Positions 36,597 to 44,757 of a stretch of DNA of 44,757 bases are shown piece after piece. Below the pieces are notes generated by a model. That model did not search any database and had not been told where the DNA came from. It worked only from the letters and a program-made list of their open reading frames with translations. The stretch lies in the NCBI GenBank assembly GCA_027024225.1, contig JALVSR010000035.1, positions 1 through 44,757 of the forward strand. Direction: 5' to 3'. The first letter of the stretch is position 1. Every line of letters begins with the position of its first letter. This stretch comes from Hyphomicrobiales bacterium (lineage in GTDB: Bacteria > Pseudomonadota > Alphaproteobacteria > Rhizobiales > Aestuariivirgaceae). The position numbers and the translations under genes were made by a program.

Positions 36597-36622
36597 GCGC
36601 GCCGCCCGGCGGGCGGCGCGGC
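36597..36622. terminator. GC-rich palindrome between gltA and yjbQ
   Basis: A near-perfect inverted repeat (GCGCCGCCCG / CGGGCGGCGC) between two convergent genes. It has no T run, so termination is only likely by position. Confidence 0.4.
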
Positions 36623-36671
36623 GTGAAGGGACGCCCGCGTCCTGACGCACGGCGCCTGAAAAACCCTTTCC

Positions 36672-37091
36672 TCACTCCCCGATGAGATGCGCCACCACCT
36701 GCCGGGTGTGCGGGCGCGCGCGATGCTCGAACAGAAACACCCCCTGCCAGGTGCCCAGCACCGGCCGGCCTTCCGCCACGGGAATGGAAATGGACACGTC
36801 GGTCAGGCTGGAGCGGATGTGTGCGGGCATGTCGTCCGGCCCCTCCATGCGATGGCGATACCAGGGTTCGTTTTCCGGTGCGAGACGCTCGTAGAACTCC
36901 GCCAGGTCGCGCGCCACGTCCGCATCGGCGTTTTCCTGAATCACCAGTGACGCGGATGTGTGCCGTACGAACAGCGTCAGCAGTCCCGTCGTGATGCCGC
37001 TGTCGCGCACCATGCGCACCACTTCCGCGGTGAATTCGTACAATCCCTTTCCCCGGGTCTGTATCGAGAAGACCTTCTGCACCTGCCGCAT
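36672..37091 (-). CDS. yjbQ: YjbQ family protein (UPF0047, secondary thiamine-phosphate synthase type)
   Basis: A 139-aa protein with the UPF0047 pattern: LLTLFVRHTSASLVIQENAD, the HRMEGPDDMPAHIRSSL block and GTWQGVFLFEHR at the C-terminus, including the conserved His residues. The E. coli homologue has weak thiamine-phosphate synthase activity; the main role is unsettled. ATG 37091 has AAGGGAAAG upstream and is the family start; the longer frame to 37241 has no similarity. Confidence 0.93.
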   Translation of the reverse strand: MRQVQKVFSIQTRGKGLYEFTAEVVRMVRDSGITTGLLTLFVRHTSASLVIQENADADVARDLAEFYERLAPENEPWYRHRMEGPDDMPAHIRSSLTDVSISIPVAEGRPVLGTWQGVFLFEHRARPHTRQVVAHLIGE

Positions 37092-37319
37092 GTTCTTTCC
37101 CTTGCCCAAATCACGTGGCCTGCGGATATTGCCGCATCGACCGCCCGCCCGCAACCACGTGGTTAACGCCTCCTTGCGCCGTCCCGTTAACTTTGAGCGT
37201 GGCTCTTTGTTGGATTTCAGGACTTCCCTGCTACCATCCACGATTGCGGTAACGGCAACAAGAACAAGAGCCGCATACGGGCATCAACGGAACGATTTGA
37301 ACATGGGGCACTCGGACCG

Positions 37320-37979
37320 ATGTGGAAAGAAATCCGCTACATGGCGCGCATTTCCGGCGCGGTCCTGATGCTGGCGGTTTCCGGTCTTGCCTTGACGCAG
37401 CCGGTCCGGGCGGAAGGTCCATCGCGCCTGGTGCTGCACAAGGGGCTGCATCTGCCCGCCCAGGGGCCGGCGCAACCTCCCATGGGATTCCTGGAGTTCT
37501 GCGACCGCTACCCGGAAGAATGCCGGCCGCTGACCAACGCTGGCAAGTGGAGCATCCGCCTCACCGCCACCACGTGGAATCTGCTGCGCCAGGTGAACCT
37601 GCACATCAACCGCCAGGTGCGCCCCGCAACCGATCAGCAGATATACAATCGCCCCGAGGTGTGGGAATATCCCGCCGACAAGCGCGGCGATTGCGAGGAT
37701 TACGTGCTGCTGAAGAAGCGCTACCTGGAAGCCCTGGGTTTTCCCGCCGAGGCCTTGCTGATTACCGTGGTGCTGGACGAGAAAGGCAGCGGCCATGCCG
37801 TGCTGTTGGTGCGCACCAATCGCGGCGACCTGGTGCTGGACAACCGCCGCAACGACGTGCGGCTGTGGAAACGCACCGGCTACAAGTTTCTCATGCGCCA
37901 GTCGCAGCGGCATCCGGGCCGCTGGGTGTCGCTCACCACCGAATCCGGCCGACAGCCGCGCGTCTTCGGCCGCAATTGA
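37320..37979 (+). CDS. transglutaminase-like cysteine protease (BTLCP, LapG-type), exported
   Basis: The 219-aa protein has a signal peptide (to about residue 31, PVRA) and a BTLCP domain (PF06035). The triad is visible: C124 in KRGDCEDYVLLKK, H159 in GSGHAVLLVR and D174 in DLVLDN. LapG in Pseudomonas cleaves the biofilm adhesin LapA; no adhesin or LapD-type partner is next to this gene, so the substrate is open. The start could also be ATG 37341. Confidence 0.9.
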   Translation: MWKEIRYMARISGAVLMLAVSGLALTQPVRAEGPSRLVLHKGLHLPAQGPAQPPMGFLEFCDRYPEECRPLTNAGKWSIRLTATTWNLLRQVNLHINRQVRPATDQQIYNRPEVWEYPADKRGDCEDYVLLKKRYLEALGFPAEALLITVVLDEKGSGHAVLLVRTNRGDLVLDNRRNDVRLWKRTGYKFLMRQSQRHPGRWVSLTTESGRQPRVFGRN

Positions 37980-38420
37980 GCGCCCGCCCGACCGAACGAC
38001 CACCCGGCAGACATCCACCGGAGCCTTGCGCAACGGCCGAGTCGAAAAACGGCCCGCGCCGCGTCGGCCCGAAGGCCCGTGCGCGATCATGATGGATGGC
38101 GGGCCGGGATTGCCCCTCCACAAGCACGTTCCTTGTGCACAGGAGCGCGCGACCTTCGCTTTTCATGGAAAGACCAACAAAAACTGAATCCGGAACTGTC
38201 AAAATACCCACGGTCCTTCACGCAACTGCCACATTTTGCTGGTACAAGAAGAATATCGGAAGCGGCAGTCATCAGCCGATGCCCGCGCCAATCATGTTTG
38301 CCCGGTCCTTTTCCCTCCCCATCCCCCACGACGACCGGGAAACAGCCCGCCCCCGGTTCCCCCCACCGGGGGCGGCACTTTTTTGCAGGGTTGCGGCCAG
38401 ACGCGCCCCGGACAATGCGT
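37980..38420. other. 441-bp intergenic region without a protein gene
   Basis: I find no supported coding frame here. It contains a strong rho-independent terminator on the plus strand near its right end (38348-38384), about 370 nt after the BTLCP stop. That leaves room for either a long 3' untranslated region or an unannotated small RNA. Confidence 0.6.
38348..38384 (+). terminator. strong rho-independent terminator
   Basis: A perfect 10-bp stem (CGCCCCCGGT / ACCGGGGGCG) with a 7-nt loop, then GCAC and six T on the plus strand. It lacks a T run on the minus strand, so it does not serve the gamma-carbonic anhydrase gene that converges on it. Confidence 0.8.
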
Positions 38421-38948
38421 TCAGGCCTCTTCAAGGCCCCGCAGATAGCGCCCGATGGCCTTCTGGTAATCCTCGGCGTTGCGGCGGATCTTCTCCACCT
38501 GCTCGTCGCTCACTTCCTTCACCACCTTGCCCGGCACGCCCATGACGATGGAGCGCGGCGGAATGACCTTGCCCTCCGGAATGACGGCGCCGGCGCCGAT
38601 GATGCATTCATCGCCCACTTCCACGCCGTTCATGATGGTCGCGCCCATGCCCACCAGCACGTCATCGCCAATGGTGCAGCCATGCAGGATGACCTTGTGC
38701 CCCACCACCACGTTGCGGCCCACCGTGGTCGGAAAGCCCCAGTCGGTGTGCACTACCGAATTGTCCTGGATATTGGAGCCATCGCCAATGCGGATGAATT
38801 CGTAATCCCCGCGCAGCACCGCGCCGAACCAGATGGAAACCTTGCGCCCCAGTTCCACCTTGCCGATGACCGATGCGCTGGGAGCGATGAACGACTCTCC
38901 CTTCGGCGGCAGCTTGGGCCGGTGCCCGTCCAGAACGTAAATGGCCAT
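38421..38948 (-). CDS. gamma-class carbonic anhydrase family protein (left-handed beta-helix)
   Basis: A 175-aa hexapeptide-repeat protein (PaaY/YrdA-like). Zinc ligands typical of the gamma class are present: H67 in NSVVHTDWG, H84 in VVVGHKV and H89 in ILHGC. Repeats run through SASVIGKVELGRKVSIWFGAVL and TIGDDVLVGMGATIM, and the C-terminal helix covers the last 40 residues. CO2 hydration is likely but not certain; many family members have other or unknown activity. Confidence 0.92.
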   Translation of the reverse strand: MAIYVLDGHRPKLPPKGESFIAPSASVIGKVELGRKVSIWFGAVLRGDYEFIRIGDGSNIQDNSVVHTDWGFPTTVGRNVVVGHKVILHGCTIGDDVLVGMGATIMNGVEVGDECIIGAGAVIPEGKVIPPRSIVMGVPGKVVKEVSDEQVEKIRRNAEDYQKAIGRYLRGLEEA

Positions 38949-39007
38949 GAAACATCCTCCCTGAACAGGGGTTGATCAACCGTGGGCGGCGCCGGGCATC
39001 GGACGGC

Positions 39008-40090
39008 TCAGGGCGCGCCGGCCGCCGGGCCGGCGGATTTGCTAAGGTCCGTCACCTCCGCCTCGATCAGGTTCTCCAGCCGGCTGGTGAAAACCTCGCC
39101 GACGGAATCATACACGCCGAATTCACGCCCGGGCAAAAGTTTGCGCAACTTTTCCGCCAGTTTCGCGTTCTTGCCGGGTTGCTTCAGCTCGCCACGCAGC
39201 CAGTAGCCCACGTCATCCCTGACCACGCGCCAGACAAGCACCATGCCGTCTTTCATGCGCAGTTCCACCTCCGCCAGCGGCTTCAGGTGGGCGCGGACCT
39301 TGCGCACGTCGTTGAAGGAGAGATCGATGAGCGAATAGAACAGCGCCCGGATGTTGGGCAGGTTCGGCTTCGCGCCGGGCGGCATGTCCTCCAGCAGCAG
39401 CGGCAACCCCACCACTTCGCCGGGCTTTTTCGGCTCCGGGTTGGGCGCCAGCCGCAGGACTTCGCCATCCGCGTGGCGGATGATCACCCCCGCCACCGCC
39501 TCTTCCGGCAGCTTGACGATCTGGTTGTCGGCCCAGCCTTCCACCTGCACCGGCGTGCGCACGCGTCCTTCCACCAGCCAGGCGCGCTTCTGCCCGTGCA
39601 CGCGCACGAACTGCGCCTCGCGCCCACCACCCAGCCAGTCCGGCGCCTCGCGCCCCAGGATGACATCGGCCAGCACCCCGTCCCGTTCGTCCTTCACCAC
39701 CACCCGCGTGGCCAGCGACTCCGGGTTCGGGTCGTCCACGAAGATGAACCGGTATTTTTCAGGCTTCGCCGTGGCGGGCCGCGCCTTCTTCATTTCGGCC
39801 AGCGTCAGCAACACGCTTCTCACCTGCGCCGGCTCGACGGGATATTCGGCATCGCCCGCCACCCAGGCATCCTTTCTGCGCACCACCACCAGCTTGTCCT
39901 TGCCGCGCTGGATCTCGATGCGCGCGGCCTTTTCCAGGTTGGCATGCAGTGCGGGCAACAGCCGCTCGCCCACGCCGGCCACCCTCAGCGGCGCGCGCGC
40001 GCTCACCCACGCCCAGGCCGCCAGGGCCACCGCCACGGCCGCCAGCAGCGCCAGAATGCCCACTGTTCGCCAGCGTATCACGCCCCTCAT
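39008..40090 (-). CDS. DUF4340 membrane-anchored protein of a Gld-like ABC system
   Basis: A 360-aa protein with an N-terminal membrane helix (TVGILALLAAVAVALAAW) and a DUF4340 body (repeating VWRVVRDD and GVYDSVGEVF-type segments) in the periplasm. It is the last gene of a four-gene operon (gldA-F-G-DUF4340 order) and overlaps the GldG-like gene by ATGA, as in many bacteria outside Bacteroidetes. Function unknown. ATG 40090 is preferred to 40147 because of that overlap. Confidence 0.85.
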   Translation of the reverse strand: MRGVIRWRTVGILALLAAVAVALAAWAWVSARAPLRVAGVGERLLPALHANLEKAARIEIQRGKDKLVVVRRKDAWVAGDAEYPVEPAQVRSVLLTLAEMKKARPATAKPEKYRFIFVDDPNPESLATRVVVKDERDGVLADVILGREAPDWLGGGREAQFVRVHGQKRAWLVEGRVRTPVQVEGWADNQIVKLPEEAVAGVIIRHADGEVLRLAPNPEPKKPGEVVGLPLLLEDMPPGAKPNLPNIRALFYSLIDLSFNDVRKVRAHLKPLAEVELRMKDGMVLVWRVVRDDVGYWLRGELKQPGKNAKLAEKLRKLLPGREFGVYDSVGEVFTSRLENLIEAEVTDLSKSAGPAAGAP

Positions 40091-42105
40091 GCCTCCCTGC
40101 TCATCAATTCCCGTGCACGCCGCGCCATCATCCGGCGCGAGAACCACACCCCCAGACCGATGAAAGCGACCAGCAGCGCCACCCCGACGATATTGATGAC
40201 CTTCAACCGGAATTCCAGCCGCTGGATGTCGCGCATCAGCGCCTGCTGCACATCACGCAGCGAGCGCCTGAGCCCCAGGATCTCCTTGCGTACCTTCGCG
40301 ATGCGCTCTCGATCCCTTTCCGAAATCACCAGTTTGCCACCCTCGAACCGCGCCGTGATGCCGGCCAGGCGCTTTTCCGCCGCTTTCAGTTGCTGCTGCA
40401 GCGTACGCTCGCGCGCCCGATATTGCTGTTCCGCCACCTGCCGCAGGGCTTCCACCCGCTCGAACGGCCGGCGCTTCATCATTCGACCGGTCAGGCCGGA
40501 GAGCGCCTCGCCGCCTCCCAGAAGCTCAAGAGCGTTGAGCACGAAGGTGGCGTTGCCCGCCAGCGGCAGCACCAGCTTGCGTCCACCGCCGATGTTCTGC
40601 AGCCGCGCCCAGAAGCGATCCGCCAGAAAATCCACATCGCCCACCAGCAACAGGTTCAACGTGCCCGAACGCGGATGATCGGCCACGTTGGTTGAATCGC
40701 TTTCTCCAGGGGTTGAATCTTTTTTTGCGGAATCTGCACCTTTTGTCGTTTCTTCAGTAACTTGAGAAACATTCTTCGCAGCCTTTTCCCGCTCCTTCTT
40801 CTCCACCCCGAAGAAGGCCTGCGCCGTCCCCGATACTTTCATGGCCAGCGCCAGCCGCCTGCCCTGCGGCTTGAAGGCCGCCTGCAGCTTGATGGGATCG
40901 GGCGGGGTGAGCAGATCGATCTTCATCAGGGCGGAGCGTTCGGACGTGCGCAACACCGGCGTCAGATCCAGCTTCGTCCCCCGCACCTTCTCGAACACGC
41001 CGGCGCTCGCCATGTTGATGGTATTGACGTTGTTGAACAGGGTGGAGAGCCTCTTCGCAAAGGCGCGCTCATCCAGCTCCAGCCAGGCCGGGAAACTGGC
41101 CTGCACCTGCCGCCCGCCCATCTCGAACACCACCGTGCGGGCAAAGGTGGCGTCGGCCGCGAACACGCCGGTCTTCACTTCCACGCCCCACTTGCGCAGC
41201 ATCCGCACCAGCGTATGCTTTTCCCGCAGGTTCGTCTCGCCGATCAGCGCCATGTCCGTCATGGCCACTTCCGCCAGCGGATCCAGCGCCAGCACCGCCG
41301 GCATGCCGGAAAGCAGGTGCTTCTCCACCGCCCGCCACATGGGCTCCTGCGCCAGCACCGGCGTGGCCAGCAGCAGCATGTCCACGTCATTCAGCTGTTC
41401 CGGCTTGCCCGCGGGGTCGATGCGACGCACCTCGAACAGCTCGCGCAGCTGCGCCACGATGGCCCATTCCGCGGTGCGCCGCCCGCTGGGCAGTGTCTTG
41501 CCGAACACGGGCAGGCTGGTAAGCACCCCCACCACCGGCCGTTTCGGCTGGCCCAGCCGGTGAATCAGCCGCGTCAGGTCATATTCCAGCAGGGGCGCGC
41601 GCTCCACTGGCAAAAAGGCGATGACCTCGCGCTTGCCGGTGGTGTTTTCGCCCACGATGCCAAACCACGCGTTGCGTCCATCCGGCAGCGGCACCGGCCG
41701 CAACCCGGCGGCGATGGCAAGGTCCTCTTCCTTCGAGAATGGCTGCGGATCCACCACTTCCACCCGCAGCTTGCCCGGAGCCAGCGCCGCGTATTGGCGC
41801 AGCAGCGCCTGGATGCGCGCACCATGGTCGGCATAAGGCGCGGCGCGCTCGGCCAGTGCGCGGGAGTAGTAAAAGGTCAGCGTCACCGGTTCGTCCAGCC
41901 GGGCCAATACGCGCCTGGTGGCCTCGGTGATGGTGAAGAGCTTCTCTTCCGTCATGTCCAGCCGTTGCTGGCGCAGGGAGATGTGCGCGAACAGGTTCAC
42001 CCCCAGCAGCGCCACCAGCGCCAGCGCCACCGCCAGCAGCGCCGGCGCGCCAGCGCGCCGCGGCGCATCGGCCTTGCGATCTGCCTGTGCCCCTTGTCCG
42101 CTCAT
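40087..42105 (-). CDS. GldG-like ABC-associated membrane protein
   Basis: A 672-aa protein with an N-terminal membrane helix (ALLAVALALVALLGVNLFA) and a periplasmic GldG/IFT52-type region starting with MTEEKLFTITEATRRVLARLDEPVTLTFYYS, typical of the ABC-auxiliary family (PF09822 type). A low-complexity, charged region with many Lys/Ser lies at about residues 430-470, a coiled coil at 555-630, and a second membrane helix at about 640-660 (VINIVGVALLVAFIGLGVWF). It is encoded 4 nt after the permease gene. Gliding motility is not implied: these operons occur widely in non-gliding bacteria. Confidence 0.85.
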   Translation of the reverse strand: MSGQGAQADRKADAPRRAGAPALLAVALALVALLGVNLFAHISLRQQRLDMTEEKLFTITEATRRVLARLDEPVTLTFYYSRALAERAAPYADHGARIQALLRQYAALAPGKLRVEVVDPQPFSKEEDLAIAAGLRPVPLPDGRNAWFGIVGENTTGKREVIAFLPVERAPLLEYDLTRLIHRLGQPKRPVVGVLTSLPVFGKTLPSGRRTAEWAIVAQLRELFEVRRIDPAGKPEQLNDVDMLLLATPVLAQEPMWRAVEKHLLSGMPAVLALDPLAEVAMTDMALIGETNLREKHTLVRMLRKWGVEVKTGVFAADATFARTVVFEMGGRQVQASFPAWLELDERAFAKRLSTLFNNVNTINMASAGVFEKVRGTKLDLTPVLRTSERSALMKIDLLTPPDPIKLQAAFKPQGRRLALAMKVSGTAQAFFGVEKKEREKAAKNVSQVTEETTKGADSAKKDSTPGESDSTNVADHPRSGTLNLLLVGDVDFLADRFWARLQNIGGGRKLVLPLAGNATFVLNALELLGGGEALSGLTGRMMKRRPFERVEALRQVAEQQYRARERTLQQQLKAAEKRLAGITARFEGGKLVISERDRERIAKVRKEILGLRRSLRDVQQALMRDIQRLEFRLKVINIVGVALLVAFIGLGVWFSRRMMARRARELMSREA

Positions 42106-42109
42106 GCGT

Positions 42110-42844
42110 TCAGGCCGCCTTCTTCCATTCCACCACCAGCACGTTCACGAACAGCCAGAAGGCCGTCATGCTGAGCCAATAGACCACGTCCGCCAGTGTC
42201 AGCACGCCCTGCGCCACGCCGGCGTAATGCGACGGCACGGAAATGGCCAGCAGCGCCTCCGCCACCGGCGCGGGCAGCGCGCCCGCCAACACCTCCTGCA
42301 CCAATGGGGTCCCCATGCTCATGAGGATGAAACACACCGCCGCCGCCAGCACGTAGGCGATGACCTGGTTGCGCGTGAGCGCGCTCATGGCCGCGCCGGC
42401 GGCCAGCAGCACCCCGCCCGTGGCCCAGCCCGCAAGATACCCCAGCGCGATGACGCCATTGTCCGGCGTGCCCAGCCAGTTGACCGTGGCCCACAGCCCG
42501 AAGGTGGCCACAAGCCCCACGCCCAGGAACAGCCAGCCCGCCAGCCACTTCGCCACCACCGCCTGCGTGGTTCTCAGCGGCAGGGTCAGCAGCAGCTCGA
42601 TGGTGCCGCTGTTGCGCTCCTCCGCCCACAGGCGCATGGCCACCGCCGGCGCCAGCACCAGCAACAGCCACGGCAGGTAGAGGAAGAACGGCGCCAGATC
42701 CGCCACCCCGCGGGCGAAGAAATTGCCCACCTGGAAGGTGAACACCCCCGCCAGCGTCACGAAGATGACGATGAAGACATAGGCGATGGGCGTGGCGAAA
42801 TAGCCCGCGAGCTCACGCCGCACGATGGCCATGAACGCCCTCAT
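42110..42844 (-). CDS. ABC-2 type permease (GldF-like)
   Basis: A 244-aa membrane protein with about six helices, starting MRAFMAIVRRELAGYFATPIAYVF and including the ABC-2 motif LRLWAEERNSGTIELLLTLPL (LWAEERNSGT, residues about 72-81). The start overlaps the ATPase stop as ATGA. It forms the membrane channel of the transporter with the ATPase at 42841-43608. Substrate unknown. Confidence 0.9.
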   Translation of the reverse strand: MRAFMAIVRRELAGYFATPIAYVFIVIFVTLAGVFTFQVGNFFARGVADLAPFFLYLPWLLLVLAPAVAMRLWAEERNSGTIELLLTLPLRTTQAVVAKWLAGWLFLGVGLVATFGLWATVNWLGTPDNGVIALGYLAGWATGGVLLAAGAAMSALTRNQVIAYVLAAAVCFILMSMGTPLVQEVLAGALPAPVAEALLAISVPSHYAGVAQGVLTLADVVYWLSMTAFWLFVNVLVVEWKKAA

Positions 42845-43608
42845 GCCGCCGCCCTCCCGCCCTTGTCGCCGGGGACGCCCGTGGTGGTCAGGTGCCGAAA
42901 GGCCGCCTCCAGCGACGGCTCCTCGCCTTTTGGCACCCGCGCGGCGATCTCCTCCGCCGCGCCTTCCGCCACCACGCGCCCCTGCGCAATGATGACCACG
43001 CGGTCGCACACCGCGGGCACCTCCTCCAGGATATGGGTGGAAACGATGATGGCCGAATCTTTCGCCATGTCGCGAATGAGGCTCCGCACCACCTGTTTCT
43101 GGTTCGGATCCAGCCCGTCGGTGGGTTCGTCCAGAATCAGCACATCGGGCTTGTGCATGATGGCCTGCGCCAGCCCCACGCGGCGGCGAAAGCCCTTGGA
43201 CAGGGTGCCGATGCTCTGCCCCCACACGGGGGCGAGGTGCGTGCGCTCGGCCGCCTCTTCCATGGCGCGCTTCAGGCCTGGGCCGAAAAGCCCCCGCACG
43301 GCGCCACAGAACTTGAGGAACCCCCGCACCGTCATCTCGTCATACAGCGGCGCGCCTTCCGGCAGGTAGCCCAGGCGGCGCTTCGCCTCCACCGGACGCG
43401 CCCAAACGTCGATGCCGCAGATTTCCACCCGCCCGCCATCGGGTCTGAGAAACCCTGACGCCATTTTCATGGTGGTGGACTTGCCCGCGCCATTGGGCCC
43501 TAGAAAGCCCAGCACTTCACCCCTGGCGACGCTCAGGGAGATGCCGTCCACCGCCGTGATGGTCCCGAAGCTTTTGCGCACGTCCTCAAGCCTTAACAAG
43601 GCATCCAT
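42841..43608 (-). CDS. ABC transporter ATP-binding protein (GldA-like)
   Basis: A 255-aa ATPase with Walker A (GPNGAGKSTT), Q-loop (GYLPEGAPLY), the signature LSKGFRRRVGLAQ, Walker B (VLILDEPTDGLDP) and the H-loop (IIVSTHIL). ATG 43608 starts at MDALLRLEDVRKSFG, the family start; upstream codons lack similarity. It is the first gene of the operon and provides energy for the GldF-like permease. Confidence 0.95.
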   Translation of the reverse strand: MDALLRLEDVRKSFGTITAVDGISLSVARGEVLGFLGPNGAGKSTTMKMASGFLRPDGGRVEICGIDVWARPVEAKRRLGYLPEGAPLYDEMTVRGFLKFCGAVRGLFGPGLKRAMEEAAERTHLAPVWGQSIGTLSKGFRRRVGLAQAIMHKPDVLILDEPTDGLDPNQKQVVRSLIRDMAKDSAIIVSTHILEEVPAVCDRVVIIAQGRVVAEGAAEEIAARVPKGEEPSLEAAFRHLTTTGVPGDKGGRAAA

Positions 43609-43832
43609 GGGCGCGCCTTTCTTTCTGGCAATGACAACAGGGGGAAAGACGAACCACCTCCCGAACGGAGGGCCAAATTCGGTTTTTCCATATACGCCGA
43701 CCAAAGGCCGTATTCAAGCTCCCTCCATCCAGCCGGACGATTCGGCGCCATGACTTAGAAAAAGTTTTACGAAGTTTTCCTATCCTCCTCATCACCGGCT
43801 TTCTGGCGATCCACGCGAAGCGGAAAAAGCGC

Positions 43833-44757
43833 ATGAACACCACCGTGGCCCTCGGGCGGATGGGGCTGGCCTGTTTCCTGGCAGCCGCCATGCCGATCCT
43901 CGCCCGGTCAGAGAACTTCAGCGGCGCCTACGTAGGAGGCCAGGCGGGCTTCGGAACCTCCGCGCATGAGCTAAAGGTGCCGGACATTCCCATTTCCGTG
44001 GGCGGCGCTGGGAGCAATGGCCCGTTGGCCGGCGTTTTCGCGGGTTTTGACCTGCGCGCGAACGATTTCGTCACCGGCCTGGAAGTGGAGCTGGAACACA
44101 CCGACCAGGCCATGACCTTCGTCTCATCCACCGGCGTACGGGGCAAGGTGAAACGTCTGTGGGGGCTTGACCTGTCCCTGCGCGGCGGGATCATGCCCTC
44201 TGACCACACCTTGATCTATCTCCGCGGCGGGTACACCCGCAGCCGCTTCAAGGTGAAGGCGCACGGCTCGCATGGCGAGGTGAACATTCGCAAGTATTTC
44301 CACGGTTTCCATGTTGGGGGAGGCATGGAGACGCGCATTTCCTCCAGGGCCACCTTGCGGCTGGAATATCGTTACACGCACTACACGAAAAGGAACATCG
44401 GCTCCGCAGGCTATCCCGTGCACGCGCGCCCCCATGATCATGGCATGCGCATTGGTGTGGCCTGGCATCTTGGCGAACCCCGCCCGCGGCGCGCGCAGGA
44501 GGCGGCCACCGAATGGACGGGCGCCTTCGCCGGCGTGCAGATGGGGGCCGGGGCGCACAACACCAGGGTTTCCTTCGGCAATTCCGAAATCGACGGCATC
44601 GGCGGTGATGGCCTCATGGGCGGCGCCTTCCTTGGCCACGATTTTCAGTTCGGCCCGCGCACGCTCCTGGGCGCGGAAATCGGCGCCAGCAAGTCCGCCT
44701 TGAGCAGCAAGGGCCGGCTGGACGCCCACCGCGCCAAGGTCCGCCTGAATTACGGGT
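43833..44757 (+). CDS. outer-membrane beta-barrel protein with two barrel-like halves (partial, runs off the window)
   Basis: The open frame from ATG 43833 continues to the end of the window (308 codons seen, stop not reached). A signal peptide (to about residue 25, AMPILARSE) is followed by an Omp25-like barrel: NFSGAYVGGQAGFG at the start, alternating strands, LRLEYRYTHYTK and a closing strand MRIGVAWHLG. A second unit then begins with WTGAFAGVQMGAGAHN, of the same type as the start of the first, with GAFLGHDFQFG. The protein may therefore carry two small barrels or a duplicated barrel. GC-rich. Divergent from the ABC operon. Confidence 0.8.
   Translation, partial: MNTTVALGRMGLACFLAAAMPILARSENFSGAYVGGQAGFGTSAHELKVPDIPISVGGAGSNGPLAGVFAGFDLRANDFVTGLEVELEHTDQAMTFVSSTGVRGKVKRLWGLDLSLRGGIMPSDHTLIYLRGGYTRSRFKVKAHGSHGEVNIRKYFHGFHVGGGMETRISSRATLRLEYRYTHYTKRNIGSAGYPVHARPHDHGMRIGVAWHLGEPRPRRAQEAATEWTGAFAGVQMGAGAHNTRVSFGNSEIDGIGGDGLMGGAFLGHDFQFGPRTLLGAEIGASKSALSSKGRLDAHRAKVRLNYG

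Noticed and set aside
39008-43608. Gliding motility apparatus
   Set aside because: Only the ABC transporter-like GldA/F/G homologues and a DUF4340 protein are present. Such operons are common in bacteria that do not glide.

Overview
The window comes from a GC-rich alphaproteobacterium of unknown genus. This is inferred from the right half, which carries ordinary chromosomal genes with alphaproteobacterial character: a DUF2336 protein, an alphaproteobacterial-type RNA polymerase omega subunit, KdsA, enolase, type II citrate synthase and a BTLCP-type cysteine protease. No rRNA or species marker is present.

Layout. (1) 1-598: 89-bp tandem repeats. (2) 602-26085: a genomic island of about 25.5 kb bounded by a 13-bp direct repeat. 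The right copy is the 3' end of a tRNA-Ser(GCU) gene (26073-26164, minus strand); the left copy lies next to a dead P4-type integrase (in-frame stop, and Cys where the catalytic Tyr should be). The cargo is almost entirely one type III-B CRISPR-Cas system: cas6, a CARF/NE0113 ring-nuclease-like gene, cmr1, cas10 (cmr2), cmr3, cmr4, cmr5, cmr6, a CARF-HEPN protein fused to a Csx16-like domain, a membrane-anchored SAVED-like protein, an unusual four-gene adaptation block (cas2a-cas1a-cas1b-cas2b), a leader, and an array of 94 complete repeats plus one truncated repeat. A decayed zinc-ribbon gene split by a dead IS5-type element closes the island. (3) 26.3-44.8 kb: chromosomal backbone, including kdsA-eno, rpoZ, an L,D-transpeptidase, folK, NYN-UDG, gltA, yjbQ, a gamma-carbonic anhydrase, a Gld-like ABC transporter operon and a partial outer-membrane beta-barrel gene.

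How the CRISPR genes should work together. Cas6 trims the array transcript beside a short CCCT/AGGG stem, leaving an 8-nt 5' handle ATTAAGAC. Cmr1 and Cmr3-6 with Cas10 form the effector. Cas10 keeps a GGDD motif and should make cyclic oligoadenylate on target binding. Three gene products look like readers or erasers of that signal: the NE0113-type protein, the CARF-HEPN ribonuclease with its own C-terminal Csx16-like (ring nuclease) domain, and the TM-SAVED protein.

The most unusual features are the adaptation block and the array. Two different cas2 genes flank a canonical cas1 and a second Cas1-like protein that lacks a recognisable catalytic triad. The array shows a clean historical switch: the 11 leader-proximal repeats are 36-nt units starting with GT and ending AAG, the older repeats (13 onward) are 36-nt units shifted 2 nt to the right (ending AAGAC), and repeat 12 carries both edges (38 nt). 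This is what a 2-nt shift of the leader-repeat integration site with a constant 36-nt ruler would leave behind. It also means the newest crRNAs should carry a handle of 6 fixed nucleotides plus 2 spacer-derived ones.
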